DNA of 35,601 nucleotides from contig WRHP01000014.1 of the NCBI GenBank assembly GCA_009783195.1, positions 1 to 35,601 on the forward strand, in the 5' to 3' direction. The position numbers and the translations under genes are program-made. Positions within the stretch are counted from its first letter, which is position 1, and every line of letters starts with the position of its first letter. The notes beneath the pieces were generated by a model. The model was not told the DNA's origin. It did not search any database and worked only from the letters and a program-made list of their open reading frames with translations. The stretch is from Syntrophorhabdaceae bacterium (GTDB lineage: Bacteria; Desulfobacterota; Deferrimicrobia; Deferrimicrobiales; Deferrimicrobiaceae). Shown one piece after another: positions 10,137 through 19,986 of the stretch.

Positions 10137-12491
10137 GTGACAATTCGAACCTTTGTCCAGGCGACGGAAAGGACGCTTACGATCCGTAAACTAATCCTGC
10201 TGGCTCTCGCGGCAACGCTGTTGATTTTCATTGTTCTGCTTTTCCGCGCAAGCATGCTGTATATCAAGTTGGGAAACGACTTCGCGGGAGACTCCTGGGA
10301 AATCCCTTCGATACTATACGGACGTCCCACAAAAATCCGTGTCGGGGATCACTTGGGGAACTTGAGGCTCGAGGAGCGCCTGAAAAGACTCTCCTACACG
10401 AAGGTCTCCGGGACCCCGGATCGTCCAGGAACCTATTCCCTGGAATCTGGGCGAGCCCGGATATTCACCCGCGGCTACCGTATATATGAACTCCCTTCAA
10501 GCGGCGGCCCGGCGGAACTGGAAATCCGCAACGGCAGGGTTGCGTCCATCGTCACGCGGGCTGGAAACCCGCTTGAGTCGGTCCGCATCGAGCCGGAAGA
10601 AATTGCGCGTATCCTGGGACCCAAGAGGGAATCCCGCCGGCTGATTCCTCTCTCTTCTATCCCCGACTCGATGAAGAACGCGGTGATCGCCTCCGAGGAC
10701 ACGCGTTTCCATTCCCATCGTGGGATCGATTTCGTCGGAATCGCGCGAGCTACGTTAACCAACCTCAAGGATCGACGCTTTACCCAGGGCGGCTCCACCA
10801 TCACGCAACAGGTGGCGAAAAACTTCTTCCTGTCTCCGAAAAAAACCCTGATGCGGAAACTGCGCGAAGCCGAGCTTGCGATCATCCTCGAGTTGCGGTT
10901 CACGAAAAACGAAATTCTGGAAATGTACCTGAACAAGATCTATTTCGGGCAGGACGGCACCGTCGGGGTATACGGAATAGAGGAAGCCGCGCACTTCTAT
11001 TTCTCGAAGGAAGCTTCCGACCTGACTCTCGAAGAGTCGGCGCTTTTGGCCGGAATCATCCGATCTCCGAACCGCTACTCCCCTTTTAAAGACAAGCGCG
11101 CGGCCAAAGAACGGCGAAACACGGTCCTTAACCAGATGCGCCGCATGAACATGATCAGCGAAGATGAACTGCGCGTAGCATTAACATCTCTTTTGGTCGT
11201 CCAGCCGCAACCAACCAAGCCGCGGCTTGCGCCATATTTCATGGACTATATCCAGCGGATCACGGCCGAGGAACTGGGAGACGAGGAACTGTTCCGCACC
11301 GGGTACCGCTTCAACACGACGCTTGATCCGCTCCTTCAATCGTTGGCGGAGAAAGCTGTCGCCGAAGGATTGGCCGAAATAGACAAGACGCTTCCTCCCT
11401 CCGACGAGCCGCTTCAGGCGGCGCTGGTGGCAGTGGACCCGGCCACCGGAGAAATGATCGCCATGGTCGGAGGGCGGGAGTACGGCATCTCCCAGTTCAA
11501 CCGGGCCACAAGCGCCAGACGGCAGCCCGGAAGCGCCTTCAAGCCTTTCGTCCTGCTGGCTGCGATGCGGCAGACGTTAGAAGGCAGGGGTGGGATCACC
11601 CTCTCGACGACAGTCTCGGGCGAACCAATCACTTTCAAGACCCCCCAAGGACCGTGGACGCCGTCAAACAGCGACGGGAAAACATACGGAAACATCTCCG
11701 TGCGGACGGCGATCGAGAACTCCGTAAACACCGCGACTGTCCGGCTCGCCGACGAAGTGGGGCTCGATGAAGTGGTAAAAACCGCCAAGGCCGCCGGAAT
11801 CACAAGCCGCCTGCCCTCCTTGCCTTCCATGCCGCTTGGAAGCTTCGAGGTAACCCCTATGGAGCTTGCGTACGCTTACACGACAATCGCCTCGCGGGGA
11901 ATCCGGTTCGATCCGTTTCCGCTGTTCTCCATTACGAACGCCGACGGCGGGATCATCTCGGAAAAAAGGGGGCGCAATGAGCGGACGATTGATCCGCGCA
12001 CGACATACCTGACCGCCTACGCAATGGAAGGGACGATTGAGCGCGGCACAGGGAGAATCGCCAGGGCATTGGGAATCCGCTTCACGGCATCCGGCAAGAC
12101 CGGCACGACGAATGACAACCGGGACTCCTGGTTCGTCGGTTTTACTCCAGACATCGTTTGCGCCGTCTGGGTGGGATACGATTCCGAGGCCAACACAAAG
12201 CTGACCGGCGCGCGCGGGGCGCTGCGCATCTGGTCGCGCTTCATGCGGTCCGTTTATCCCGAAGCGGAACCGACGGCCCTGACACCCCCCGACGGTGTGG
12301 AATTCGAGGAGATTGACCCCGCCTCTGGCTTTCTTGCCACAAGCAACTGCACACAGAAGTTTCGGGAAGCGTATCTGATCGGTACAGCCCCTAAAGATAC
12401 TTGCCCCATCCACCCGGTAAGCCCGGCTTTGGACATTTTCCGTAAAGGATTCAAAAGCCTTGGCGATTATTTCCGGAGCCTGTTCAAGTAA
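10137..12491 (+). CDS. Bifunctional class A penicillin-binding protein (PBP1B-like)
   Basis: This protein polymerises lipid II and cross-links peptidoglycan in the periplasm. It has 784 residues. A short cytoplasmic part and one membrane helix (about 18-38) come first. A region resembling the UB2H domain of PBP1B follows (YRIYELPSSGG near 114-124). The glycosyltransferase domain has catalytic Glu187 in EDTRFHSHRGID, GGSTITQQ at 218-225 and RKLREAELAIILE. The transpeptidase domain has the S466-x-x-K469 motif (GSAFKP), S529-V-N531 and K654-T-G656. The UB2H-like part suggests PBP1B and implies an outer-membrane LpoB-like partner, which is not seen here. The GTG at 10137 has no clear ribosome-binding site, so the exact start is uncertain. 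ileS follows after 54 bases. Confidence 0.93.
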   Translation: MTIRTFVQATERTLTIRKLILLALAATLLIFIVLLFRASMLYIKLGNDFAGDSWEIPSILYGRPTKIRVGDHLGNLRLEERLKRLSYTKVSGTPDRPGTYSLESGRARIFTRGYRIYELPSSGGPAELEIRNGRVASIVTRAGNPLESVRIEPEEIARILGPKRESRRLIPLSSIPDSMKNAVIASEDTRFHSHRGIDFVGIARATLTNLKDRRFTQGGSTITQQVAKNFFLSPKKTLMRKLREAELAIILELRFTKNEILEMYLNKIYFGQDGTVGVYGIEEAAHFYFSKEASDLTLEESALLAGIIRSPNRYSPFKDKRAAKERRNTVLNQMRRMNMISEDELRVALTSLLVVQPQPTKPRLAPYFMDYIQRITAEELGDEELFRTGYRFNTTLDPLLQSLAEKAVAEGLAEIDKTLPPSDEPLQAALVAVDPATGEMIAMVGGREYGISQFNRATSARRQPGSAFKPFVLLAAMRQTLEGRGGITLSTTVSGEPITFKTPQGPWTPSNSDGKTYGNISVRTAIENSVNTATVRLADEVGLDEVVKTAKAAGITSRLPSLPSMPLGSFEVTPMELAYAYTTIASRGIRFDPFPLFSITNADGGIISEKRGRNERTIDPRTTYLTAYAMEGTIERGTGRIARALGIRFTASGKTGTTNDNRDSWFVGFTPDIVCAVWVGYDSEANTKLTGARGALRIWSRFMRSVYPEAEPTALTPPDGVEFEEIDPASGFLATSNCTQKFREAYLIGTAPKDTCPIHPVSPALDIFRKGFKSLGDYFRSLFK

Positions 12492-12545
12492 TGGATTTTC
12501 TGATATAAAAGCTGACTTTAATCCGAGGAAAGAAGCAAACCAGCC

Positions 12546-15329
12546 ATGGATTACAAGGACACCCTGAACCTGCCGCAGACAGATTTCCCGATGCGGGCAA
12601 ACCTCGCCCAACGCGAACCCGAGACGCTTGCCCGGTGGGACACGATGGATCTGTACCGGATGATGCTGGAACACCGTAAAGACCGTCCCACCTTCGTCCT
12701 CCATGACGGCCCGCCGTACGCAAACGGCCATATCCACATCGGGCACGCGCTGAACAAGATCCTTAAGGACATCATCATAAAGCACCGCTCGATGACAGGT
12801 CACCTCTGCAAGTACATCCCCGGCTGGGATTGCCACGGCCTGCCTATCGAACACCAGGTGGACAAGACGCTTGGCGAGAAGAAAGAGACAATCCCGACGG
12901 ATGTAAAAAGACGTCTCTGCCGTGAATACGCCGAAAAGTTCATCGACATACAAAGAAAAGAGTTCAGGCGCCTTGGCATCCAGGGCGATTGGGAACACCC
13001 GTACCTGACGATGAAATACGAATATGAAGCGCAAATCTTGCGGGAGATGGGGCGCTTCTTTGAGTCGGGAGCGGTCTACCGCGGAACAAAGCCGGTCTAC
13101 TGGTGCATGACCTGCCGCACCGCTTTGGCCGAAGCCGAAGTCGAATACGCGGACCATGTCTCCCATTCCGTCTACGTTAAGTTCCCGTTCATCGACCCGC
13201 CGGAGAAGATCCACCCGGCGCTGGCGGGGAAAAAGGTCTCCTTTGTCATATGGACAACCACACCCTGGACCATTCCGTCAAATCTGGCCGTAGCGATGCA
13301 TCCGGATTTCGATTACGCCGCCATAGAGGCTCAAGGCGAAGTCTTTGTCGTCGCCAACGAACTGGCCGATCGGTTTATCGAAGAAACAGGCCTTCACGAC
13401 GCGAGCAAAATAGCCGTGTTCCGCGCGGATGGCCTGGAACGGCTACGCTGCAAGCACCCGCTCTTTGACCGGGACTCTATTCTTGTTTTGGCCGATTACG
13501 TGACGCTTGACACCGGTACCGGCCTGGTCCACACCGCGCCCGGACACGGACGCGAGGACTACGAAACCGGCATTAAATACGGCCTCCCGGTCTATGCGCC
13601 GCTCGATGACAACGGGCGCTTTACAAAAGATGTTCAATTCTTCGCGGGCAAACAGGTCTTTGAGGCAAACCCTCTGGTGGTCGAAAAACTGGAAGAAGCT
13701 GGCGCGCTCATGCGGCAAGGGAAGCTCACCCACTCCTACCCGCACTGCTGGCGCTGCAAATCGCCTATCATCTTCCGGGCGACGAAACAGTGGTTCATCT
13801 CGATGGACAAAACAGACCTTAGGGAAAAAACGCTCTCCGAGATCCGCAAGGTGCGCTGGGTCCCCGACTGGGGACAGGAGCGGATCGAAGGGATGATCGC
13901 CAACCGGCCCGACTGGTGCATTTCCAGGCAGCGTTCCTGGGGTGTGCCTATCGCCGTTTTTCAGTGTACCGAGTGCGAGCGCCTGCTCATGGACCGCCCG
14001 ATCATCGACCGCGTTGCCGACTTCTTCGAAAAGGAAGGAGCGGACGCCTGGTTCAAACGGGAAGCGGCGGAACTACTCCCGCCGGGAACAACATGCCCGG
14101 ATTGCGGAAAATCGTCCTTCCAGAAAGGATCCGACATCCTGGATGTGTGGTTCGACTCCGGAGTCTCTTACGCCGCCGTGTGCGAAGGAAAGGAGGCGCT
14201 TGGAATACCAGCGGATCTGTACCTCGAAGGCTCGGACCAGCACCGCGGCTGGTTCCATTCCTCAATCCTCGCTTCGGTTGGAACTCGCGGCTTTGCCCCC
14301 TACCGCAGCGTACTCACACACGGGTTCGTTGTAGACGGCAAGGGCGAGGCGATGCACAAATCCAAAGGAAACGTAATTGCCCCTGAGGAGATCATCAAGA
14401 AAAACGGCGCCGAGCTTCTGCGCTTGTGGGTTGCCGCCGCGGATTACCGGGACGACATCCGGCTGTCCAAAGACATTCTCGACCGGCTTACGGAAGCGTA
14501 TCGCAGAATCCGCAACACCATCCGGTACCTGCTTTCAAACTTGAGCGATTTCGTGCCCGGCTGGGAGACGGTTCCGTTCGAAAAAATGGAAGAGATCGAC
14601 CGGTATGCCCTTGTCACGTTCCAGCAACTCGTGTCGAAGGTGCGAAACGCTTACGAAAATTACGAGTTCCACATCGTCTATCACTCGGTAAATGATTTTT
14701 GCGCCGTTGACTTATCCTCGTTTTATCTGGATGTCCTGAAGGACCGGATATACTGCTCCGACGCCAACGCCCCCAGCCGCAAATCCGCGCAGTCGGCCAT
14801 CTTCGAAATCGCAAAAGGGATGCTGACGCTGATCGCTCCGGTTTTGTCTTTCACAGCGGAAGAGGCATGGGGATACCTGCCCAATCACCTTGGGAAAACG
14901 GAAAGCGTCTTTTTGACCGACATGCACGAGGCGCAAAATCTGCCCGACGCCGACGGACTGTCCGCGCGCTGGGAGCAGATCCTTGCGCTTAGGTCCGAAG
15001 TGGCCAAACCGCTGGAGACCGCGCGCAAAGAAAAACTCATCGGAAGCAATTTAGACGCGCTGGTGACTGTGACTCCCGGCCCGTTTTCCGGCCTGATGGA
15101 GTCTCATCTACAGGCGATCCGTGAAACGCTCATCGTATCCGGCATCCAGATCGGCGACCTTTCAGGCCCGGATTTGTACGAAAGCGCAACGTTTCCCGGC
15201 CTCAAAATCAAGATTGAAAAAGCGCCATGGGAGAAATGCGAGCGGTGCTGGACCCACGCGCCGGAGGTCGGCACGCTTGACGGAAGCCCCGACCTGTGCG
15301 GTCGCTGCGCCGCTGTGATAGGCAAGTGA
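12546..15329 (+). CDS. ileS: Isoleucyl-tRNA synthetase
   Basis: This class I synthetase charges tRNA-Ile. The 927 residues fit the bacterial form. DGPPYANGHIHIGHALNKI holds the HIGH motif (64-67). PGWDCHGLPIE follows, then the editing domain (WTTTPWTIPSN) and LEGSDQHRGWF. The second ATP motif reads MHKSKGN in place of the usual KMSKS. The C-terminal zinc ribbon (CERCWTHAP, then CGRC) is intact, as in most bacterial enzymes. The ATG at 12546 is about thirteen bases after GAGGAAAG. The stop is one base before the lspA ATG, and the ileS-lspA pairing is conserved in many Proteobacteria. Confidence 0.97.
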   Translation: MDYKDTLNLPQTDFPMRANLAQREPETLARWDTMDLYRMMLEHRKDRPTFVLHDGPPYANGHIHIGHALNKILKDIIIKHRSMTGHLCKYIPGWDCHGLPIEHQVDKTLGEKKETIPTDVKRRLCREYAEKFIDIQRKEFRRLGIQGDWEHPYLTMKYEYEAQILREMGRFFESGAVYRGTKPVYWCMTCRTALAEAEVEYADHVSHSVYVKFPFIDPPEKIHPALAGKKVSFVIWTTTPWTIPSNLAVAMHPDFDYAAIEAQGEVFVVANELADRFIEETGLHDASKIAVFRADGLERLRCKHPLFDRDSILVLADYVTLDTGTGLVHTAPGHGREDYETGIKYGLPVYAPLDDNGRFTKDVQFFAGKQVFEANPLVVEKLEEAGALMRQGKLTHSYPHCWRCKSPIIFRATKQWFISMDKTDLREKTLSEIRKVRWVPDWGQERIEGMIANRPDWCISRQRSWGVPIAVFQCTECERLLMDRPIIDRVADFFEKEGADAWFKREAAELLPPGTTCPDCGKSSFQKGSDILDVWFDSGVSYAAVCEGKEALGIPADLYLEGSDQHRGWFHSSILASVGTRGFAPYRSVLTHGFVVDGKGEAMHKSKGNVIAPEEIIKKNGAELLRLWVAAADYRDDIRLSKDILDRLTEAYRRIRNTIRYLLSNLSDFVPGWETVPFEKMEEIDRYALVTFQQLVSKVRNAYENYEFHIVYHSVNDFCAVDLSSFYLDVLKDRIYCSDANAPSRKSAQSAIFEIAKGMLTLIAPVLSFTAEEAWGYLPNHLGKTESVFLTDMHEAQNLPDADGLSARWEQILALRSEVAKPLETARKEKLIGSNLDALVTVTPGPFSGLMESHLQAIRETLIVSGIQIGDLSGPDLYESATFPGLKIKIEKAPWEKCERCWTHAPEVGTLDGSPDLCGRCAAVIGK

Positions 15330-15330
15330 C

Positions 15331-15825
15331 ATGCCGCCGTCGGCAGGCGCAAGAACCATCTTTGCTTCTCTTTTGGTGGCGCTGCCGGTTGCCGTAGCCG
15401 ATCAGGTTACTAAAGTGTGGGCGGCCGCCCGCCTTCTCCCGCATGAAGTAACGGAGGTCATCCCCGGCTGTTTCAACCTTGTCCATGCCCGAAATCCCGG
15501 AGTGGCTTTTAGTCTGTTTGCCGGTTTTGATGAACGATGGGTGCGCCCGACCTTGACGGTCATAACTATCCTGGCAATAGGCGGGCTGCTCGCCGCTTCC
15601 CGATCCCTCTCCGGCAAACGATCAGGGCTATGGGGGCTTGGGCTGGTCATCGGCGGAGCGGTCGGAAACCTGATCGACCGGATAAGGCTTGGCTACGTAA
15701 TCGACTTTATCGACGTCTACCTTGGCCGCTTCCACTGGCCCGCTTTCAATGTCGCGGATATAGGCATCACCGTGGGAATCTGCCTGCTCGCCGCGGATAT
15801 GATCTTCGAAAATAAATCAGCGTAA
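15331..15825 (+). CDS. lspA: Lipoprotein signal peptidase II
   Basis: LspA is an inner-membrane aspartyl protease that removes signal peptides from diacylated prolipoproteins. The 164-residue product has four hydrophobic segments (about 9-25, 74-90, 98-113 and 141-157). Conserved motifs are DQVTK near residue 24, RNPGVAFS, GNLIDR with catalytic Asp116 and FNVAD with Asp143. The ATG is separated from the ileS stop by one base, so translation is probably coupled. It would process the several lipoproteins encoded in this window. It converges with the NHL-repeat lipoprotein gene, leaving 22 bases between the two stops. Confidence 0.96.
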   Translation: MPPSAGARTIFASLLVALPVAVADQVTKVWAAARLLPHEVTEVIPGCFNLVHARNPGVAFSLFAGFDERWVRPTLTVITILAIGGLLAASRSLSGKRSGLWGLGLVIGGAVGNLIDRIRLGYVIDFIDVYLGRFHWPAFNVADIGITVGICLLAADMIFENKSA

Positions 15826-15847
15826 GGTAAAACCGGGCAAACCCAAA

Positions 15848-17341
15848 TCAAGGAAGCGCGCCGCCGACCACCATCCGAATCGCGTGATTGCCGTAGTCGG
15901 CGATATAGACGTTGCCGCGTGAATCGACCGTAATGCTGCGCGGATCGTACAGTTGCGCTTCGGTTGCCGGACCGCCGTCACCCGAAAACCCTAAACTTCC
16001 ATTGCCGGCAAATGTCCGTACAACATTTTCGGAAGTAATGTGCAAGACACGGCTTTTACCCTCTTCAACGAAAAAGATCTTGCCTGTTATCGGATTGTAG
16101 TCAACGACACGAGGTTTTACCGGCGCCATGGCAAGAGGCGCCACTCCTTCTGAAAAAGGTCTTTTATTTACGTCATCCGCGACAAGATATCGAACATCGC
16201 TGTCTAAAAGATTTAATTGCATAATCCGGTTATTTCCGGTGTCGGCAATTATCAAGGAGCCACTTTCCGAAGCATATGTGATCCCGGATGGTTCGTTGGC
16301 CGAGTAACAATTAAATGGCTCCGTAGCGCCGCACAACGCGCCATCCTTGACAAAATTAGGCACAGTTAAATCAGAAATTTGGTGGAAATAGACCCGCGAA
16401 TCGACGTGGTTCACAAAAAACAACAAGTTACTGCTTACAACGGCAAGGTTGAACCAGTCCCAGCCTGCGGGACTGATTGCCTTGCCGTCGTACATGACCT
16501 TCAGGATTTCGCCTTCGTCGGAAATTTTGATGATCTGGTTCGAATAGGTGGACAGGTATATGTTGCCTGCCCGATCGACATCTATGTCAGAAGCAAAACC
16601 GACGGGAGCGGAAGAAGCGTCGATACCAACAATGTTACCGGCGTCGGCTGGGCCAAATCCGCCGTTTCCGGCAAAGTTTGAGACATAGCCGTAGCGATCG
16701 ATCCGTTTTACTTTTCCGTTTTCGGCGGACGAAAAATAGATCGAGTCATCCGGCCCCGACTTGACAGCCGAAGGATTCCTGGTTTTTGCGGCGCTGCTTA
16801 GACCTCCGTCGCCAGAATCGCCGGACACGCCGTGCCCTCCGGCGGCTTGGGCACCGCAGATTGTCACAATAGTCCCTTTCGCGTGCATCACCACCCCGAC
16901 CGTTTTATCCTCCCCCGGCGAAAGCGTAATGCCGCGTGTCCAGCCGCGGCCAAGCAACTCGGATCTCGTGCCAAGGAAAGGCGCGTCGCCGCGGTACTCG
17001 TCCACCTCGACCGAAATGCGCGTTCCGGGCGGAACGCCTCTTATTACCCCGCGCCCTTCGGAGCGCTCAAACCATGCCTCGATCGGGCTAAAACCGGGGC
17101 CAAGAACCCGAATAAGAATCCGGTTTGAAGGATTCAACTCGTATGAGGCGGAAACAGGGTTGTGAAATACCGAGGCATACGGAAGCTCCGACCGGGATTC
17201 AGCGTCCGGCATATTCCAGGAAGCAGCGGGATCGGAATATGCCAGATTCACTGAAAGAACGCCGTCGGAGTCAAAGCGTCCGCATGAGGAAAGGCCAACA
17301 GCGGCAAACAGAAAAACTATGCGCAAAACAGAGCCGAACAC
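15848..17341 (-). CDS. NHL-repeat lipoprotein
   Basis: This is a secreted lipoprotein of about 497 residues. The signal RIVFLFAAVGLSSC ends in a good lipobox. After an N-terminal beta-rich region (residues 25-160), the sequence carries NHL-type beta-propeller repeats. Each has a phrase like GPDDSIYFSS, DRAGNIYLST, SGSLIIADTGNNRIMQL or DSRGNVYIADYGNHAIRMV, often preceded by FAGNGxxGxxGDGGxA. The last repeats are the strongest. NHL propellers bind proteins, RNA or ligands, and no enzymatic motif is seen. I chose GTG at 17341, six bases after GGGAG. A TTG one codon upstream is possible. It stands alone between lspA and the glnA terminator. Confidence 0.85.
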   Translation of the reverse strand: MFGSVLRIVFLFAAVGLSSCGRFDSDGVLSVNLAYSDPAASWNMPDAESRSELPYASVFHNPVSASYELNPSNRILIRVLGPGFSPIEAWFERSEGRGVIRGVPPGTRISVEVDEYRGDAPFLGTRSELLGRGWTRGITLSPGEDKTVGVVMHAKGTIVTICGAQAAGGHGVSGDSGDGGLSSAAKTRNPSAVKSGPDDSIYFSSAENGKVKRIDRYGYVSNFAGNGGFGPADAGNIVGIDASSAPVGFASDIDVDRAGNIYLSTYSNQIIKISDEGEILKVMYDGKAISPAGWDWFNLAVVSSNLLFFVNHVDSRVYFHQISDLTVPNFVKDGALCGATEPFNCYSANEPSGITYASESGSLIIADTGNNRIMQLNLLDSDVRYLVADDVNKRPFSEGVAPLAMAPVKPRVVDYNPITGKIFFVEEGKSRVLHITSENVVRTFAGNGSLGFSGDGGPATEAQLYDPRSITVDSRGNVYIADYGNHAIRMVVGGALP

Positions 17342-17654
17342 CAAAATCTCCCGGAAAAAAAGTTGCTCATATTAACTCTCTTCCGGGTGTCACGCAAGAA
17401 AACTCTACGCCGTAACGCCAAAAAACCAAACCCCGCATCAGGCGGCGAATACCGCAACCGCGGCATCAACGCGGCGCTTTTCATTGGCAGCCGATCATTG
17501 AAACTGATTTTGAAAAGGCGCAAAGCGCAAACTTTCACGCGCATCATTTAACAAGTAAGGAAACAAAAAAGAGGGGGCATTAAAAATTCGCCCCCTCTTA
17601 TTCGCAGCATTTCAGCCAAAGCGCACCGCGTGCGGACGCTCCGGTATTTATGCG
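17342..17654. other. Spacer between glnA and the NHL lipoprotein gene
   Basis: No convincing gene lies in this stretch of about 313 bases. It carries the glnA terminator near 17580 and presumably the promoter of the NHL lipoprotein gene. I cannot assign that promoter with confidence. Confidence 0.5.
17563..17599 (-). terminator. glnA terminator
   Basis: GAGGGGGC (17571-17578) pairs with GCCCCCTC (17590-17597) around an eleven-base loop. On the minus strand the stem is followed by TTTTTTGTTT. It lies about 55 bases past the glnA stop. Confidence 0.88.
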
Positions 17655-19067
17655 TCAGCAATCAAAGTACAGGAAAAATTCGTGCGGATGCGGCCGCAGA
17701 TTGATCTGGTTTACTTCGGCCTCTATCTTGTACTCGATCCACTTCTCAATCACGTCGATGGTGAACACATCACCCTTGAGCAGAAATTCGTGGTCCTGCT
17801 CAAGCATCTTCAAGGACTCCTCAAGCGATCTTGGAGTAGTCGGGACACCCGATAGTTCCTCTGGCGAAAGCGCGTATATGTCCTTGTCAAGCGGCTGCCC
17901 CGGATCGATCTTGTTCTGGATACCGTCCAGGCCCGCCATGAGCTGCGACGCAAAGGAGAGATAACCGTTGCACGCCGGATCGGGCGTGCGAAACTCCAGC
18001 CGTTTTGCCTTCGGGGAGGCGGAATACATCGGTATCCGGATCGACGCGGAACGGTTTCGGCTGGAATACGCAATATTTACCGGCGCTTCATATCCCGGAA
18101 CCAGACGCTTGTAAGAGTTTGTGGTCGGGTTGCTGAAGGCGCACAGCGCCTTTGCGTGCTTCAGGACACCGCCGATATACCAAAGCGCCATCTTTGAAAG
18201 GCCGCCGTACTCATCCCCCGCGAAAAGCGGCTTGCCGTCCTTCCAGAGCGACTGATGAGTGTGCATGCCGGACCCGTTATCCGAGAAAACCGGCTTCGGC
18301 ATGAACGTAACCGTCTTGCCTGCCTTGCGGGCAACATTTTTCACGACGTACTTGTACCACTGCAAAGCGTCGGCGACCTTCACAAGAGTGTCGAAACGCA
18401 GGTCTATCTCTGACTGCCCGGCAGTGGCAACCTCGTGGTGCTGCGCTCCGATCTTCAGCCCCACCTGCGTCATAACGCGAACCATCTCGTCGCGCAGGTC
18501 ATGAAGAGAGTCGGCTGGCGGAACGGGAAAATACCCTTCCTTGTAGCGCTGTTTATACCCAAGGTTTGGTTTTTCGTCGCGCCCTGAGTTCCAGATCCCT
18601 TCCACGGAATCAAGAAAGTAATAACCGTGATCCGGACCGGTGGAATACCGAACATCGTCCAGGATGAAAAATTCCAGTTCGGGACCAAAAAAAGCCGTGT
18701 CGGCGATTCCGGTCGACTTCAGGTAGGCTTCGGCCTTGCGAGCGATATTGCGCGGATCGCGGCTATACGCTTCTTTGGTAATCGGATCGACAATATTGCA
18801 TATAAGCGACAATGTCGGCCGCTTGATAAACGGGTCCATGACCGCCGTATCCGGATCCGGGATGACGAGCATATCGGAAGCGTGAATCGGCTGCCAGCCC
18901 CGGATAGACGACCCGTCGAACCCGTACCCTTCCTCGAAGCTGTCCTCGTCGAGCTCGTAGTTGGGGATCGTAAAGTGCTGCCATGTTCCTATGAAATCCA
19001 TAAATTTCAGGTCCACCATCTCGAAATTATTGCTCTCGGCAAACGCCAACGCTTCCTTCCCGTCCAT
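17655..19067 (-). CDS. glnA: Glutamine synthetase type I
   Basis: GlnA joins ammonia to glutamate using ATP and is the main entry of nitrogen into metabolism. The 470-residue product is full length. Landmarks are [39 protein letters not shown] (metal ligands), the ATP site [47 protein letters not shown] and [15 protein letters not shown]. Tyr398 in DKDIY sits where the adenylylated tyrosine of GSI-beta enzymes lies, so control by adenylylation is likely. The ATG at 19067 has AGGAGG seven bases upstream. It follows glnB by 54 bases and should share the sigma-54 promoter. Confidence 0.98.
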   Translation of the reverse strand: MDGKEALAFAESNNFEMVDLKFMDFIGTWQHFTIPNYELDEDSFEEGYGFDGSSIRGWQPIHASDMLVIPDPDTAVMDPFIKRPTLSLICNIVDPITKEAYSRDPRNIARKAEAYLKSTGIADTAFFGPELEFFILDDVRYSTGPDHGYYFLDSVEGIWNSGRDEKPNLGYKQRYKEGYFPVPPADSLHDLRDEMVRVMTQVGLKIGAQHHEVATAGQSEIDLRFDTLVKVADALQWYKYVVKNVARKAGKTVTFMPKPVFSDNGSGMHTHQSLWKDGKPLFAGDEYGGLSKMALWYIGGVLKHAKALCAFSNPTTNSYKRLVPGYEAPVNIAYSSRNRSASIRIPMYSASPKAKRLEFRTPDPACNGYLSFASQLMAGLDGIQNKIDPGQPLDKDIYALSPEELSGVPTTPRSLEESLKMLEQDHEFLLKGDVFTIDVIEKWIEYKIEAEVNQINLRPHPHEFFLYFDC

Positions 19068-19121
19068 TACGATCCCTCCTGGTGATTGACGAATCCTCAA
19101 AATACGCGGTTTTGTAACGCT

Positions 19122-19475
<354 letters not shown>

Positions 19476-19493
19476 TCACATCACCTGCTATAC

Positions 19494-19510
19494 GGCAATC
19501 AGCGTGCCGG
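19494..19510 (-). promoter_or_regulatory. Sigma-54 promoter of glnB-glnA
   Basis: On the minus strand CGGCACG-N4-TTGCC has GG (19508-19507) and GC (19496-19495) exactly ten bases apart, against the consensus TGGCACG-N4-TTGC. Transcription would start near 19484, about 24 bases before glnB. I found no clear NtrC dyad upstream. Confidence 0.8.
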
Positions 19511-19616
19511 GCTTACCGTCAAGCAAAAAACACTTAAGACAATACAGCAAAAACAGCTTCAAAAACAAAGAATTGCGCAAACAAATAGTGGACAAACCTT
19601 CTCTGGCGGGTTCTTA

Positions 19617-19944
19617 GAAACGGCAACAACGCGCCCATTTTCCAGGCAGCGCGTGCCCACTTTTTAAGCATTGCAGACAGGCGGTATCTCTCCTACGGGT
19701 GCCTTCTGTTTCGCAGCGCAGCCAGGGATGGCGAAAGCAAGAAACAGGGTAGCGACGCGAGTCAGGGAGGACGAGCGAGCGTACCCAAAGGAGAAGCCTC
19801 CCTGCTATGTCCGTTCAGCGCGGCGGACAATGACGGACGACGGGCAAGCGTTATCGCATAGCGCCTCTCTTGGAAGGGACGTAGACTCCGAAGCGGAAGG
19901 CAAAGGGATGTCAGGCAAGCGTGCCCAGAGGAGAGTGTCGTGAG
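19617..19944. repeat. Spacer with a diverged direct repeat between glnB and plsY
   Basis: This stretch has no recognisable gene. Two 20-base copies of GCRAGCGTRCCCARAGGAGA (19775-19794 and 19915-19934) are 140 bases apart and match at 17 positions, all differences being A/G. Each is preceded by an AGGGAGGA or AAGGGATG-like purine-rich run. Translations on either strand look like no protein family. A noncoding RNA, a dispersed intergenic element or a decayed mobile element are all possible. Confidence 0.5.
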
Positions 19945-19980
19945 CGAAAAAACCGCTCAAGCCGCCAAGGCAAGCGGCTC
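19945..19980 (-). terminator. Probable plsY terminator
   Basis: On the minus strand, shortly after the plsY stop, AGCCGC and GCGGCT (19979-19974 and 19965-19960) form a stem. TGAGCGGTTTTTT follows, and GAGCG/CGCTC can also pair around the T run. The gap between stem and T run makes this a moderate call. Confidence 0.5.
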
Positions 19981-19986
19981 TACGAG

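Noticed and set aside
10121..10155. T-loop-like GGTTCGAATTGTC on the minus strand near the start of the penicillin-binding protein gene
   Set aside because: No acceptor stem, anticodon arm or CCA can be built around it, so it is not a tRNA.
11664..13214. Long open frame of 516 codons on the minus strand across the penicillin-binding protein and ileS
   Set aside because: Antisense shadow of two clear genes; no ribosome-binding site and no family resemblance.
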